A stretch of 49,084 nucleotides of DNA from Gammaproteobacteria bacterium (GCA_018224385.1 JAGTVB010000109.1:1-49084); one strand, 5' to 3'; counted from the first letter of the stretch, positions 37,563-45,531 are shown. Program-made: numbers and translations. The notes: generated by a model not told the origin, from the sequence alone.

Positions 37563-38689
37563 GCGCTTACGAGCTCCATGGCCGCCTCAAGCTTGGCTTG
37601 AGGCGTATAGAAGTGGGGAGAAAAGCGAATACTGCGGTTGCGAAGGGCACAGACGACCCCGGCGGATTTAAGGCGAGAAAACAGTGCGCTGGGATCCAGG
37701 CACCTGCAGCGGAAGCTGACGATGCCGCTCCGGCGTTGAGCGTCGTGAGGGGAGATGAGCTCAAGTTTTGGGTGTCGGCGAATCGCTTCGCACAGATACT
37801 CGGTGTTGCGCAGCACGGCCTCCTCAACTTTTTCTAAGCCCACCTCGAGCAGCAGCGAGAGACTGGCACGCAGGGCATGAATACCAAGCATGTTGAGGCT
37901 GCCGCACTCGAAACGCTGCGCACTGTCTGCCAATTGCCAATCGACCCGCTCGAAATCCCCGGCATTGGCCACCATGTGCCACCCATATTGAACAATATCA
38001 AGCGCTTCGCGCCGCTCAGGTCGGCAATAAAAGAGGGCGACTCCTTCGGGTCCCAACATCCACTTATGTCCGTCGGCCACTACGAAATCCGCACCGATTG
38101 CCTGCACGTCCATCCGCAGTGCGCCAAGGCTTTGAATGGCGTCCACACACAATAAAATGTCCTGTCGGCGGCAGTACTGCCCGAGACGCTCCAGATCCAG
38201 GCGAAGCCCTGTGGCATACTGCGCTGAGCTGACCGCAAGGAGGCGAGTGCTCCGGTCGCACGCGCCGATAAGCGCATCTTCGGGGGACTGGCCTCGTTCG
38301 AGGGCTATTTTGCGCACCCCAACGCCAAACCGCCTCAGGGATTCCCAGACGATACGGTTGGAAGGAAATTCCTGATCGGGAAGCACCACGTTGTCGCCCG
38401 CCTTCCAGCGCAAGCCATAGGCGACCGTAGAGAGCGCCTCAGAGGTGTTTTTGAGTAAGGCGATGTCGGTAACAGACGGCGCGTTTAACAGCGCTTGGCA
38501 TTGCGCGCGTAGGGAAGCTTCGACTTGCAGCCAGCGGCTGTAATCGAGCGCCCCCTGGCTTGCATTTTCCTCTGCGAAACGCCTCACCGCGAGCGCCGTG
38601 CGACGAGGCCAGGGAGCCACCGCCGCATGATTCAAATAAATGATATCCTCGCGTTGGGGAAATTCGTCCGAGTATTGGGAGTTTGGCAT
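37547..38689 (-). CDS. Class V aminotransferase (cysteine desulfurase-like PLP enzyme)
   Basis: The 380-residue protein is a fold-type I, class V PLP enzyme. It has YLNHAAVAPWPRRTALAV at the N-terminus, CVDAIQSLGALRMDV (cofactor aspartate) and the Schiff-base lysine in VADGHKWMLGPEG. The SLNMLGIHALRASLSLLLE segment and a small C-terminal domain follow. It resembles SufS/CsdA and isopenicillin-N-epimerase-like proteins. However, the loop that carries the catalytic cysteine in SufS is not evident (C-terminal part RRSGIVSFRCRC...CALRNRSIRFSPHFY), so the substrate is unknown. It is divergent from pdxS, whose product makes the cofactor it needs. Confidence 0.8.
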   Translation of the reverse strand: MPNSQYSDEFPQREDIIYLNHAAVAPWPRRTALAVRRFAEENASQGALDYSRWLQVEASLRAQCQALLNAPSVTDIALLKNTSEALSTVAYGLRWKAGDNVVLPDQEFPSNRIVWESLRRFGVGVRKIALERGQSPEDALIGACDRSTRLLAVSSAQYATGLRLDLERLGQYCRRQDILLCVDAIQSLGALRMDVQAIGADFVVADGHKWMLGPEGVALFYCRPERREALDIVQYGWHMVANAGDFERVDWQLADSAQRFECGSLNMLGIHALRASLSLLLEVGLEKVEEAVLRNTEYLCEAIRRHPKLELISPHDAQRRSGIVSFRCRCLDPSALFSRLKSAGVVCALRNRSIRFSPHFYTPQAKLEAAMELVSAYCAE

Positions 38690-38748
38690 GTGATCGGCCC
38701 GAGCGCGGCTGGAGGTTGGATGAGGTCGTCAACCATAACGGGGACGAA

Positions 38749-38777
38749 TAGCGAGTATCAGGGTCCGTGCCTATAAT
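38749..38777 (+). promoter_or_regulatory. Candidate sigma70 promoter for pdxST
   Basis: A perfect TATAAT (38772-38777) lies 90 bases before the pdxS start with a weak TAGCGA at 17-base spacing. A 7-bp hairpin ACCCTTC/GAAGGGT (38824-38830 / 38838-38844) lies between it and the ribosome-binding site. Confidence 0.4.
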
Positions 38778-38866
38778 AGATGTTTAGCTTCCAAATAGAG
38801 CATATCCCTGACCTAAAATGAAGACCCTTCGCATTGGGAAGGGTAACGCGCGGAGAAAGATTTGAG

Positions 38867-39790
38867 ATGGCAACCAGTTCATCCCGGGGTTCTACAACGA
38901 GCACCAACCGCGAGACCGGTTCGTGGCGAGTCAAGGGCGGCCTCGCACAAATGTTGAAAGGGGGGGTCATTATGGATGTGACCAGTGCGGAGCAGGCCAG
39001 GATCGCCGAAGAGGCCGGTGCATGCGCGGTGATGGCGCTGGAGCGAGTGCCGTCAGATATTCGTGCAGCGGGGGGGGTGGCCCGCATGTGCGATCCGGTC
39101 AGGGTTCGAGAGATTATGGATGCGGTAACCATACCGGTCATGGCCAAGGTTCGCATCGGGCATTTTGTTGAAGCGCAAATACTTCAAGCGCTTGGCGTCG
39201 ACTACTGCGATGAGTCGGAAGTACTTACGCCGGCAGATGAAACCTTTCATATCGATAAATGGCAATTCAAGATGCCCTTTGTGTGTGGGTGTACCGATCT
39301 CGGTGAGGCATTGCGTCGCATCGGCGAGGGTGCCGCAATGATTCGCACCAAAGGGGAAGCGGGTACTGGGAACGTCGTGGAGGCGGTACGCCATGCTCGA
39401 ACGGTGTTAGGCGGTATTCGGCGGTTGCAGTGTACCCCGGAAGAAGAATTGATGACGCTGGCCAAGGATCTCCGCGCGCCCTATGAGTTGGTATGCGAAG
39501 TCAGGGAGCAAGAGAGGCTTCCAGTGGTTAACTTTGCGGCAGGTGGCATCGCGACTCCGGCCGATGCTGCGCTGCTGATGCAGCTCGGGATGGACGGGGT
39601 GTTTGTCGGCTCGGGCATTTTCAAAGCAAGCGACCCTGCTCTGCGCGCCGCCGCTATCGTGAAAGCTACCACTCACTACAACAATCCGGACATCTTGGCC
39701 GAGGTTTCTGTGGGTTTAGGTGAGCCTATGCCTGGAATTGACATTCGACGGCTGGATGCAAGCGAACGTCTCGCTGCACGCGGTTGGTAG
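38867..39790 (+). CDS. pdxS: Pyridoxal 5'-phosphate synthase lyase subunit PdxS
   Basis: PdxS condenses ribose 5-phosphate, glyceraldehyde 3-phosphate and ammonia into PLP. From ATG 38867, behind a GGAG site, it has 307 residues; the track's extra 11 residues from 38834 are not expected. Hallmarks are [20 protein letters not shown], the catalytic lysine in [18 protein letters not shown], the second lysine in [20 protein letters not shown] and [19 protein letters not shown]. The gene overlaps pdxT by 7 bases. This pathway is widespread in Gram-positives, archaea and plants but uncommon in gammaproteobacteria. Confidence 0.97.
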   Translation: MATSSSRGSTTSTNRETGSWRVKGGLAQMLKGGVIMDVTSAEQARIAEEAGACAVMALERVPSDIRAAGGVARMCDPVRVREIMDAVTIPVMAKVRIGHFVEAQILQALGVDYCDESEVLTPADETFHIDKWQFKMPFVCGCTDLGEALRRIGEGAAMIRTKGEAGTGNVVEAVRHARTVLGGIRRLQCTPEEELMTLAKDLRAPYELVCEVREQERLPVVNFAAGGIATPADAALLMQLGMDGVFVGSGIFKASDPALRAAAIVKATTHYNNPDILAEVSVGLGEPMPGIDIRRLDASERLAARGW

Positions 39791-40407
39791 CATTGAGGAA
39801 AATACGTGTCGGCGTCCTTGCTTTGCAGGGTGCTTTTCGTGAACATCTGACGATACTTCGGGCGCTGGGCGTACCGGCGGGGGAGGTTCGCTTGCCCGAG
39901 CAGATCGTCGGGCTCGATGGCCTGATTATTCCAGGCGGCGAAAGCACCACTATTATCAAGTTGGCTGAACTCTATGGCTTGCGCGAGGCCATCGCGCGGG
40001 CAGCGGCCGCGGGTATGGGGCTTTGGGGAGTCTGCGCCGGTCTGATAGTCATTGCCCGAGCCTTGACCGGTAACGCTCCCAAACCTTTCGGGCTTTTGGA
40101 CATCAAGGTCGCGAGGAACTGGTTTGGCCGCCAAATAGAGAGTTTCGAAACAGACTTGCCAGTCGCCGGGCTCTCCCAGGAACCGTTTCCGGCCGTTTTT
40201 ATACGAGCGCCGGCGATCGTCTCTATAGGAAATAATGTGCAGACGCTGGCGTCTCTTCCCGAGGGAATACCTGTGGCGGTAGTAAGCGGCAAGATCCTGG
40301 GGACAGCGTTTCATCCAGAGCTAACGGCCGATACCCGGCTACACGAGTTTTTCCTGAACTTACTGAATAGAAAAGATGAGCGCTCTAGGGAGATCAGGCA
40401 AGCATGA
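39784..40407 (+). CDS. pdxT: Pyridoxal 5'-phosphate synthase glutaminase subunit PdxT
   Basis: PdxT is the class I glutaminase that feeds ammonia to PdxS. The 207-residue product has [27 protein letters not shown], the nucleophile cysteine in [13 protein letters not shown] and the His-Glu pair in [11 protein letters not shown]. The start is a TTG overlapping the pdxS stop (a second TTG lies three codons on). The overlap indicates tight coupling, consistent with the 12+12 PdxS-PdxT complex. Confidence 0.96.
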   Translation: MVALRKIRVGVLALQGAFREHLTILRALGVPAGEVRLPEQIVGLDGLIIPGGESTTIIKLAELYGLREAIARAAAAGMGLWGVCAGLIVIARALTGNAPKPFGLLDIKVARNWFGRQIESFETDLPVAGLSQEPFPAVFIRAPAIVSIGNNVQTLASLPEGIPVAVVSGKILGTAFHPELTADTRLHEFFLNLLNRKDERSREIRQA

Positions 40408-40423
40408 GACATGAGGAGTGGCA

Positions 40424-41500
40424 ATGATGGCTAAGCCGATTATCGCGATACCCATAGGCGATCCCGCCGGTGTCGGACCCGAGATCGTTGTCAAAGCACT
40501 CGGCGATCCGACGCTCTACCAGGTTTGCCGCCCCTTGGTGATCGGTGATGATGATGTTGTGGACAATGCCCTGAAGCAGAGCGGCCTTGGCGCGAAGCTG
40601 CAATGGGTTGATCGGCCTGGAGACGGTCGCTACCAGGTGGGCAGCGTGGCCATTTGTAGCGTGAAAAGCGTCGATGCAGGCGCCATCGTTATGGGCCAGC
40701 CGCAGGCTCGCTGCGGCAGCGCGGCATTCGCCTACATCGAACGATCGGTCGCCCTAGCCATGGCAGGAGAGGTGGACGCCATTGCGACGGCACCGATCAA
40801 CAAGGAATCGCTCAAGGCAGCCGGGGTGCCCCATATTGGCCATACGGAGATGCTGGCCGAGCTCACCGGAACGGTCGATCCATTGACCATGTTTGAGGTC
40901 CAGGGCATGCGTGTGTTCTTTCTCACTCGCCATGTCTCATTGCGCGATGCCTGTGGGCTGGTCACGCGCGACCGCGTGCTGGATTATATCGTTCGTGCGA
41001 CGACCGCGCTCAAGCGACTCGGCGTCACAGAGGGCACCATGGCGGTGGCGGGGGTCAACCCGCATGCGGGCGAGCACGGTCTGTTTGGCCGTGAAGAATG
41101 CGATCATATTGAGCCAGCGGTGAAACAAGCCCAATCCCTGGGCATTGACGTCGTAGGGCCCGTACCCGCCGACTCGGTATTCCACTTCGCCCTTGAAGGA
41201 AGGTATACCTCGGTACTGTCCACCTACCACGATCAGGGGCACGTGGCCTGTAAAACACTCGACTTTGAGCGAACCATCGCGATTACTAACGGGCTACCCT
41301 TCCTGCGGACGTCCGTCGACCATGGAACCGCGTTCGATATCGCGGGCCAAGGCGTAGCGAGCGCGGTGAGCATGGTGGAAGCCATTCGGCTCGCTGCCAA
41401 GTATGCCCCCTATTTCACACGCGTCGGTAACCGTGACAGCGCGGCGGCGAGCGATCTGCTCCCGTCCGAATCCACAACACGCATTAGCGCGAGTCACTAA
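40424..41500 (+). CDS. pdxA2: PdxA2-type 4-hydroxythreonine-4-phosphate dehydrogenase family protein
   Basis: The 358-residue product belongs to the PdxA family ([58 protein letters not shown]). The wording [20 protein letters not shown] and [16 protein letters not shown] is that of PdxA2. Such proteins act on phosphorylated four-carbon acids such as 4-phospho-D-threonate or D-erythronate, whereas canonical PdxA has a Q-G-F-G version of that loop. The metal-binding histidines (GHTE, YHDQGH) are present. The start is put at ATG 40424, with an ATG also at 40427 and a GTG at 40418. It follows pdxT by 16 bases and so probably belongs to the pdxST operon, which makes its substrate here an open question. 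Confidence 0.82.
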   Translation: MMAKPIIAIPIGDPAGVGPEIVVKALGDPTLYQVCRPLVIGDDDVVDNALKQSGLGAKLQWVDRPGDGRYQVGSVAICSVKSVDAGAIVMGQPQARCGSAAFAYIERSVALAMAGEVDAIATAPINKESLKAAGVPHIGHTEMLAELTGTVDPLTMFEVQGMRVFFLTRHVSLRDACGLVTRDRVLDYIVRATTALKRLGVTEGTMAVAGVNPHAGEHGLFGREECDHIEPAVKQAQSLGIDVVGPVPADSVFHFALEGRYTSVLSTYHDQGHVACKTLDFERTIAITNGLPFLRTSVDHGTAFDIAGQGVASAVSMVEAIRLAAKYAPYFTRVGNRDSAAASDLLPSESTTRISASH

Positions 41501-41544
41501 AGGGGAGGTGGGCTTTATTCGTTGATTGACAGTCGGGGAAAGCG

Positions 41545-42057
41545 ATGAGTCAAAACCTGGGGGCGCCCTACTCTATCGACGCATTGATCGCTCAGACGCG
41601 GCGCTTGGCAGCGGAGTTTCGGGCGGTTACCGGAAAGCCTCTCCCGGTCAGCGGTGCGATCGCCCAGTATGATGCGTCTCGGTTGCTCGAGCTCGATCCC
41701 GTGTCTGCAGGAACCGCAGGGTACGATGCCATCGGTCGTGGGTCTCGCTCCGGCCGGCGTATTCAAATTAAGGGGCGCGTGATTCCAGACGAGGGGCGCG
41801 CCGCACATCGCATTGGACAGCTTAAGCTGGATCAAGACTGGGATATCTTGATGCTCGTCTTGATGGACGAGCAATTTGAACCGTCCCACATCTATGAAGC
41901 GGAGCGACCGATTATCGAAGCGTGCCTCAAGGACACGGGGTATAAACGCCGCAACAGCCGTGGGGCAATGTCGGTCGCTAAATTTAAGAATATCGCCCGG
42001 CTTGTGTGGTCGCGCGCGCGTGGCCGCGAAGATGGCCCTCCTCACATGCCGTTCTAG
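41545..42057 (+). CDS. DUF6998-like protein, possible PD-(D/E)XK nuclease fold
   Basis: This 170-residue soluble protein is not assigned a known function. It resembles conserved proteins of the DUF6998 type: a helical start (SIDALIAQTRRLAAEFRAVT, GKPLPVSGAIAQYDASRLL), then AGYDAIGRGSRSGRRIQIKG and WDILMLVLMDEQFEPSHIYE. The spacing of YD, a short turn, and QIK on a following strand is like the active site of PD-(D/E)XK nucleases, so DNA cleavage is a reasonable but unproven guess. It lies 44 bases after pdxA2 on the same strand. Confidence 0.65.
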   Translation: MSQNLGAPYSIDALIAQTRRLAAEFRAVTGKPLPVSGAIAQYDASRLLELDPVSAGTAGYDAIGRGSRSGRRIQIKGRVIPDEGRAAHRIGQLKLDQDWDILMLVLMDEQFEPSHIYEAERPIIEACLKDTGYKRRNSRGAMSVAKFKNIARLVWSRARGREDGPPHMPF

Positions 42058-42860
42058 GAAAACGGAACGTCCTTGATCCACTCTCGTTACCGCTGCCCGC
42101 CCCGCCGTCGAGAACCTTCGCTTAAAAGATGTTTTGCGACATCCTCTTAGGCGGTCTTGGCGGCCGACCTTAAAACCTTCAGGCGGCTATCAAAGTGCGC
42201 TGTCGAAGCGGATAGTCTCGCTGTCGTATTTGACTTGTTCGGATTGATGCGAGGCGGATCCGCCCACCCGGTTGCTTCCTGCCGGAGAAAGTACGCAGCG
42301 CTTTAACGGCATGTGCGACGGACCATGCACCGGGAACGCATGCACGAGGATCCCTGCAGCGACGGAAATATCGCCAGTAATTTGACGTCAAAAATATAGC
42401 GTCTGATTCCCGTTATTCATGGCGGCTCCCGAGCGCTAAATTGTGTCGGTGCAACCTTATTGGAGTTTTTTAAGTATCTTGACATGCTGAATATGCCAGT
42501 AATATCTCGTTGATAATTTGACAGTCGACAAACTCCCTTCCTTGTTCGTGCCTAAGAACTGACTCATTGTTCGATTATTTGACTCTTCGGGCATGCTCCT
42601 TGCTGGATTCGGCAGGCCGCTAAAGGGACTCGATATCCGAGTTAACGAGGCACCCTGGATCTCCGAACGCCCTTTATACCGCGGTCAGGTGCTGACACAG
42701 GCGATCGTTGCTTCTTGTACACGCAAGCCCGCGCGAGCGTCCCAAATCAATTTAGTGTCTGTGGCGTGCTGTCTCGCTTTGCGGATCGGCAACGGAGGCG
42801 GCGGGTCTTCTCCTGAGGGGCGGATACCCCCCTCGGTCACAGATGCAGGGAGGTTGAGCA
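42058..42860. other. 800-base gap without a convincing gene, upstream of fliA
   Basis: No ORF here has a recognisable product; 42593-43042 (plus) mainly runs into fliA out of frame. Visible features are a hairpin GATGT/ACATC (about 42127-42142), a palindrome TTTGACGTCAAA near 42380-42392, and a more AT-rich part (42440-42590). The AT-rich part contains TTGACA (42479-42484) with TAATAT (42500-42505) at a short 15-base spacing. The region probably holds the fliA promoter and perhaps gene remnants. Confidence 0.4.
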
Positions 42861-43586
42861 ATGACTGGGGTGGCCGTTCACATCGATGCGCAGGAAGATC
42901 AAGCGGATTTTGTCACCCGACATGCAAGCCTGGTAAGGCGCATCGCATTTCATCTCAAGAGCCGCCTACCCCCAAGCGTGCAGACCGACGATCTCATTCA
43001 AGCGGGCATGATCGGCCTGCTCGAAGCTTTTCGAAATTATGACGCCAATCAAGGGGCGAGCTTCGAGACTTATGCCGGTATACGTATTCGCGGGGCAATG
43101 CTCGACGAAATCAGGAAAAGCGACTGGGCGCCTCGCTCGCTACACCGCAAGGTGCGTCAAGTGGCGGACGCGATACGGTCCATCGAGGCCATAGAAGGAC
43201 GTGATGCGCGCGATGTGGAAGTGGCGGATCGGTTGGGGATTTCTCTCGAAGCTTACCATCGCATATTGCAGGACGCTTCGGGGCATAAAGTCTTTAGTTT
43301 CGAAGATCTCACCGCCGGTAACGAGTCCCTTGCGGAGGGAATATGTGATTTTGCCCGAGGGCCCGCCGACGATTTGGTTATGGAAGAGTTCAAGCACGCG
43401 CTCGCGAGAGTGATTGCAAGCCTTCCGGAGCGCGAACGATTGGTCATGTCGCTGTACTACGATGAAGAATTGAATCTTCGAGAGATTGGCGCTGTGTTGA
43501 ATGTAAGCGAATCGCGCGTCTGCCAGATACATAGCCAAGCGTTGCTGCGCCTCAAGGCGCGCATGAGTGAATGGCGCGATGAATGA
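42861..43586 (+). CDS. fliA: RNA polymerase sigma factor FliA-type (sigma28)
   Basis: The 241-residue protein is a group 3 sigma factor of the FliA/WhiG type. Region 2 is ASLVRRIAFHLKSRLPPSVQ with DDLIQAGMIGLLEAFRNYD and FETYAGIRIRGAMLDEIRKS. Region 3 includes APRSLHRKVRQVADAIR, and region 4 is LPERERLVMSLYYDEELNLR with VSESRVCQIHSQALLRLK. FliA directs late flagellar and chemotaxis genes. Here no flagellar gene is near: flhF/fleN upstream and motor or chemotaxis genes downstream are missing. The protein is intact, so it may be active with genes elsewhere or serve another regulon. Confidence 0.92.
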   Translation: MTGVAVHIDAQEDQADFVTRHASLVRRIAFHLKSRLPPSVQTDDLIQAGMIGLLEAFRNYDANQGASFETYAGIRIRGAMLDEIRKSDWAPRSLHRKVRQVADAIRSIEAIEGRDARDVEVADRLGISLEAYHRILQDASGHKVFSFEDLTAGNESLAEGICDFARGPADDLVMEEFKHALARVIASLPERERLVMSLYYDEELNLREIGAVLNVSESRVCQIHSQALLRLKARMSEWRDE

Positions 43587-43624
43587 CCGATGGGATGAAA
43601 TGGTACTTGTTCGCTGCAATGTCC

Positions 43625-43808
43625 TATAGCGGTTCTTACTTGGTTCGGTAACAACAGGTCATCTTGATCGATTGCTCCGCTCGGGTCATGGTTGCGGCAC
43701 TTTTTGCCCTTAAGGTCGGCCTACAGATTCTGGGTGCGGTATTAACCTTCTGAAGGGTGACGCTGACGAAAGGATGACCGTGGCCTTTATGCTCAGCGTC
43801 GCCTGGAT
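43625..43808. repeat. Repeat family A, copy 2
   Basis: This is homologous to 2788-3118 over its length (TAGCGGTTCTTACTTGG..., TCATGGTTGCGG, CCTTAAGG, AAGGGTGACGCTGACGAAAG, GCGTCGCCTG). It lacks the 108-base palindrome of copy 1 and stops at the left end of repeat B. The right terminal repeat seen in copy 1 (AACCGCTATA) is therefore missing here. It begins 38 bases after the fliA stop. Confidence 0.7.
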
Positions 43809-43953
43809 AGAAGCTGCTTTAAAAACTACGGCGTTGGCCGGAGCGGCGTTGCGCGACGGCTCTCAATCCTCATGTACTGCCTGGTACACCTCGGTTGTTC
43901 ACCGCCGTGCGCCTTGCCACTCCGGCGCTCGCGACATTTTTAAAACAGCTTCT
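43809..43953. repeat. Repeat family B, complete copy (145-bp MITE-like element)
   Basis: The element is bounded by imperfect 38-bp terminal inverted repeats (AGAAGCTGCTTTAAAAA at the left; the complement of AGAAGCTGTTTTAAAAA at the right; 27 of 38 positions agree by hand count). It encodes no transposase. Its right part forms the last 17 codons and stop of the minus-strand AMMECR1 gene, and its left end abuts repeat A. I did not see a clear target-site duplication. Confidence 0.75.
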
Positions 43954-44507
43954 GAGGCAGTAAACTCTATCACCGTATAGCGCCACGCTTGGTAGTCACG
44001 AACCGTGTCCGGGAGCCCGGCTTTCCGTTTGAGCTGTCTAATGAACTGATGGCGGTCTGGAATCGATTGCCAGACGGCAGGAAGAAAGGTAGCGCGATGT
44101 TGGCCATGGGCAATAATGAGGCCATCGATCCCGGGATGTAAGGCATCGGCAAGCATCTCCTCCGACTCGAACAGAACCGGCGTGCTGGCAGAGAGCACCG
44201 AAATATGGATGGTAAGTTCCGGAAACTCTTCTGGAGCGAGGGGAGGGAAGCGCGGGTCGCAGAAGGCAGCAGCATAGCCGTGTTGAGCCACATCGACTAT
44301 AAGTGGCCGAATGGCTTCCAGGCTACCGATACAGCCCCTTAACGCGTGCGCAATCGTTAAAGTAACGAAGCTTGCTCCAAGCACCCGCAGTCCAGGGTCG
44401 CACCGATCCAGGACCATAGGCAGCGGACTTTTTTGAGTGAATCCATGCTCGATAGAGGTCCGAGCGGTCTGCAGAAGGGTGCTTTTGTGTTTTGGCGTTA
44501 GGTGCAT
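43899..44507 (-). CDS. AMMECR1-domain protein (AmmeMemoRadiSam system protein A)
   Basis: The 202-residue product is an AMMECR1-domain protein, with the signature LRGCIGSLEAIRPL and the segments HGYAAAFCDPRFPPLAPEEF, LTIHISVLSASTPV and DGLIIAHGQHRATFLPAVW. In many bacteria such a gene accompanies a Memo-domain gene and a radical SAM gene; neither is in this window. The molecular function is not known. The last 17 residues (EAVLKMSRAPEWQGARR) are encoded by the terminal part of repeat B, so the native C-terminus has been replaced or extended by the element. Confidence 0.88.
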   Translation of the reverse strand: MHLTPKHKSTLLQTARTSIEHGFTQKSPLPMVLDRCDPGLRVLGASFVTLTIAHALRGCIGSLEAIRPLIVDVAQHGYAAAFCDPRFPPLAPEEFPELTIHISVLSASTPVLFESEEMLADALHPGIDGLIIAHGQHRATFLPAVWQSIPDRHQFIRQLKRKAGLPDTVRDYQAWRYTVIEFTASEAVLKMSRAPEWQGARR

Positions 44508-44673
44508 GTCATCCCTCTGCCCTCTGGACCTGAGAGGTTAGCCGCTGTTCCCAAAAAACCATGCTTACCGGGGTCCCAATAAGCCGCGGGTAACATAGGC
44601 CATAGTGGCTTGACCCTATTAATTATAGCGGCTAATCATCGTGTGATCCCTCCGAGCCTGCTGTTGATGAGCC

Positions 44674-44702
44674 TTGAAACGGAAGGACCTACCTTGTACC
44701 AT
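44674..44702 (+). promoter_or_regulatory. Promoter of the initiator tRNA gene
   Basis: TTGAAA (44674-44679) and TACCAT (44697-44702) are separated by exactly 17 bases. The -10 box ends 12 bases before the mature tRNA 5' end, as expected for a strong tRNA promoter. Confidence 0.55.
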
Positions 44703-44714
44703 CTCAAATGCGAG

Positions 44715-44791
44715 TGCGGGGTGGAGCAGTCTGGCAGCTCGTCGGGCTCATAACCCGAAGGTCGCAGGTTCAAATCCTGCCCCCGCTACCA
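44715..44791 (+). tRNA. tRNA-fMet (anticodon CAT), initiator
   Basis: The 77-base gene folds fully. The acceptor strands are TGCGGGG (44715-44721) and CCCCGCT (44781-44787), followed by A and an encoded CCA. The D-stem is GAGC/GCTC, the anticodon stem-loop TCGGG-CTCATAA-CCCGA, and the T-arm GCAGG-TTCAAAT-CCTGC. The three G-C pairs below the CAT anticodon (GGG/CCC) and the absence of a pair at position 1-72 are the initiator hallmarks. Here the 1-72 mismatch is U-U rather than the usual C-A. The position ahead of rimP-nusA-infB matches metY in E. coli. Confidence 0.95.
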
Positions 44792-44924
44792 CTTCAGCTA
44801 TTTCGCCTCCATCTACGTCTGTGGTATGCGATCTCGGCTTAGATGGGCTCGCGGCACTAGCGGGTGGTACGATAGACTGGTTAGCATCGGCTTCTGTTCC
44901 CTCAGCGGCATTCAGGAGGATCAT

Positions 44925-45203
44925 GTGACCGATGATCGTCGCAGCACATCGAGTCAGTCCAGTGCTATCGAGAACATCGATCGCTGGAAACGGGCGATGG
45001 ACGGCATCGCGGCGAGTTTCGTTGAAACCGGGGTAAATCCGGCAGAAGCGATATTTGTCATGGCAAAGTGCATTGGGCATTCTCTACAGGAAATTCCCGA
45101 CCCGAATGAGCGAGAGAAGTTGTTGGGAAACCTTATGAACATTAGCCGTCGGATTATGCACCAGGCGGATAATGAGGCTCAGGAGACGTTTACTTGGAGC
45201 TGA
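44925..45203 (+). CDS. Small hypothetical protein between tRNA-fMet and rimP
   Basis: I do not recognise this 92-residue product. A perfect AGGAGG (44914-44919) five bases before a GTG at 44925 decides the start; the track's ATG at 44826 would add 33 unlikely residues. The protein is soluble and mostly helical by eye, with the segments AIENIDRWKRAMDGIAASFV, GVNPAEAIFVMAKCIGHSL and EREKLLGNLMNISRRIMHQA. It has no signal peptide, cysteine motif or known domain. Confidence 0.65.
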   Translation: MTDDRRSTSSQSSAIENIDRWKRAMDGIAASFVETGVNPAEAIFVMAKCIGHSLQEIPDPNEREKLLGNLMNISRRIMHQADNEAQETFTWS

Positions 45204-45501
45204 GCCTAAAGATAAGGCAGTTAAACAGCGATGGCCTAATAACACGGGCGATCAAGAAGCTGTGTTTGAGAACAGCGATGCCTAGGCTTGCCTTAGCAGC
45301 GTTGCGCGGCGGTTCAATGGTTTCGGACTTCCCCTATACACCCCGGTGTAGCGAGTTGTCCTCGCGACCTTCCTAGCCTTTTCGCCCATGGAGTCAGCCG
45401 GTCGGGTCCAAAATGGCCATAGCCATTTTGTGGTTCCTCCATACCGAGCGCTTTGTTCTGGCGGTGCGCGCGGCGACACCTTGGGAATAGCATCCAAAGT
45501 G

Positions 45502-45531
45502 TTGAGACAAGGGGCGTAAAACCGTTATAAT
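45502..45531 (+). promoter_or_regulatory. Sigma70 promoter of rimP-nusA-infB
   Basis: TTGAGA (45502-45507), an 18-base spacer and a perfect TATAAT (45526-45531) make this the best sigma70-type match in the window. Transcription would start near 45538, giving a 120-base leader to rimP. Confidence 0.7.

Noticed and set aside
40424-41500. Calling this gene canonical pdxA
   Set aside because: The residues around the second metal histidine ([20 protein letters not shown]) and the [16 protein letters not shown] block follow the PdxA2 pattern, and the host uses PdxS/PdxT.
42593-43042. Plus-strand ORF of 149 residues before fliA
   Set aside because: Its second half overlaps fliA out of frame and its first half resembles nothing; it is more likely chance coding.
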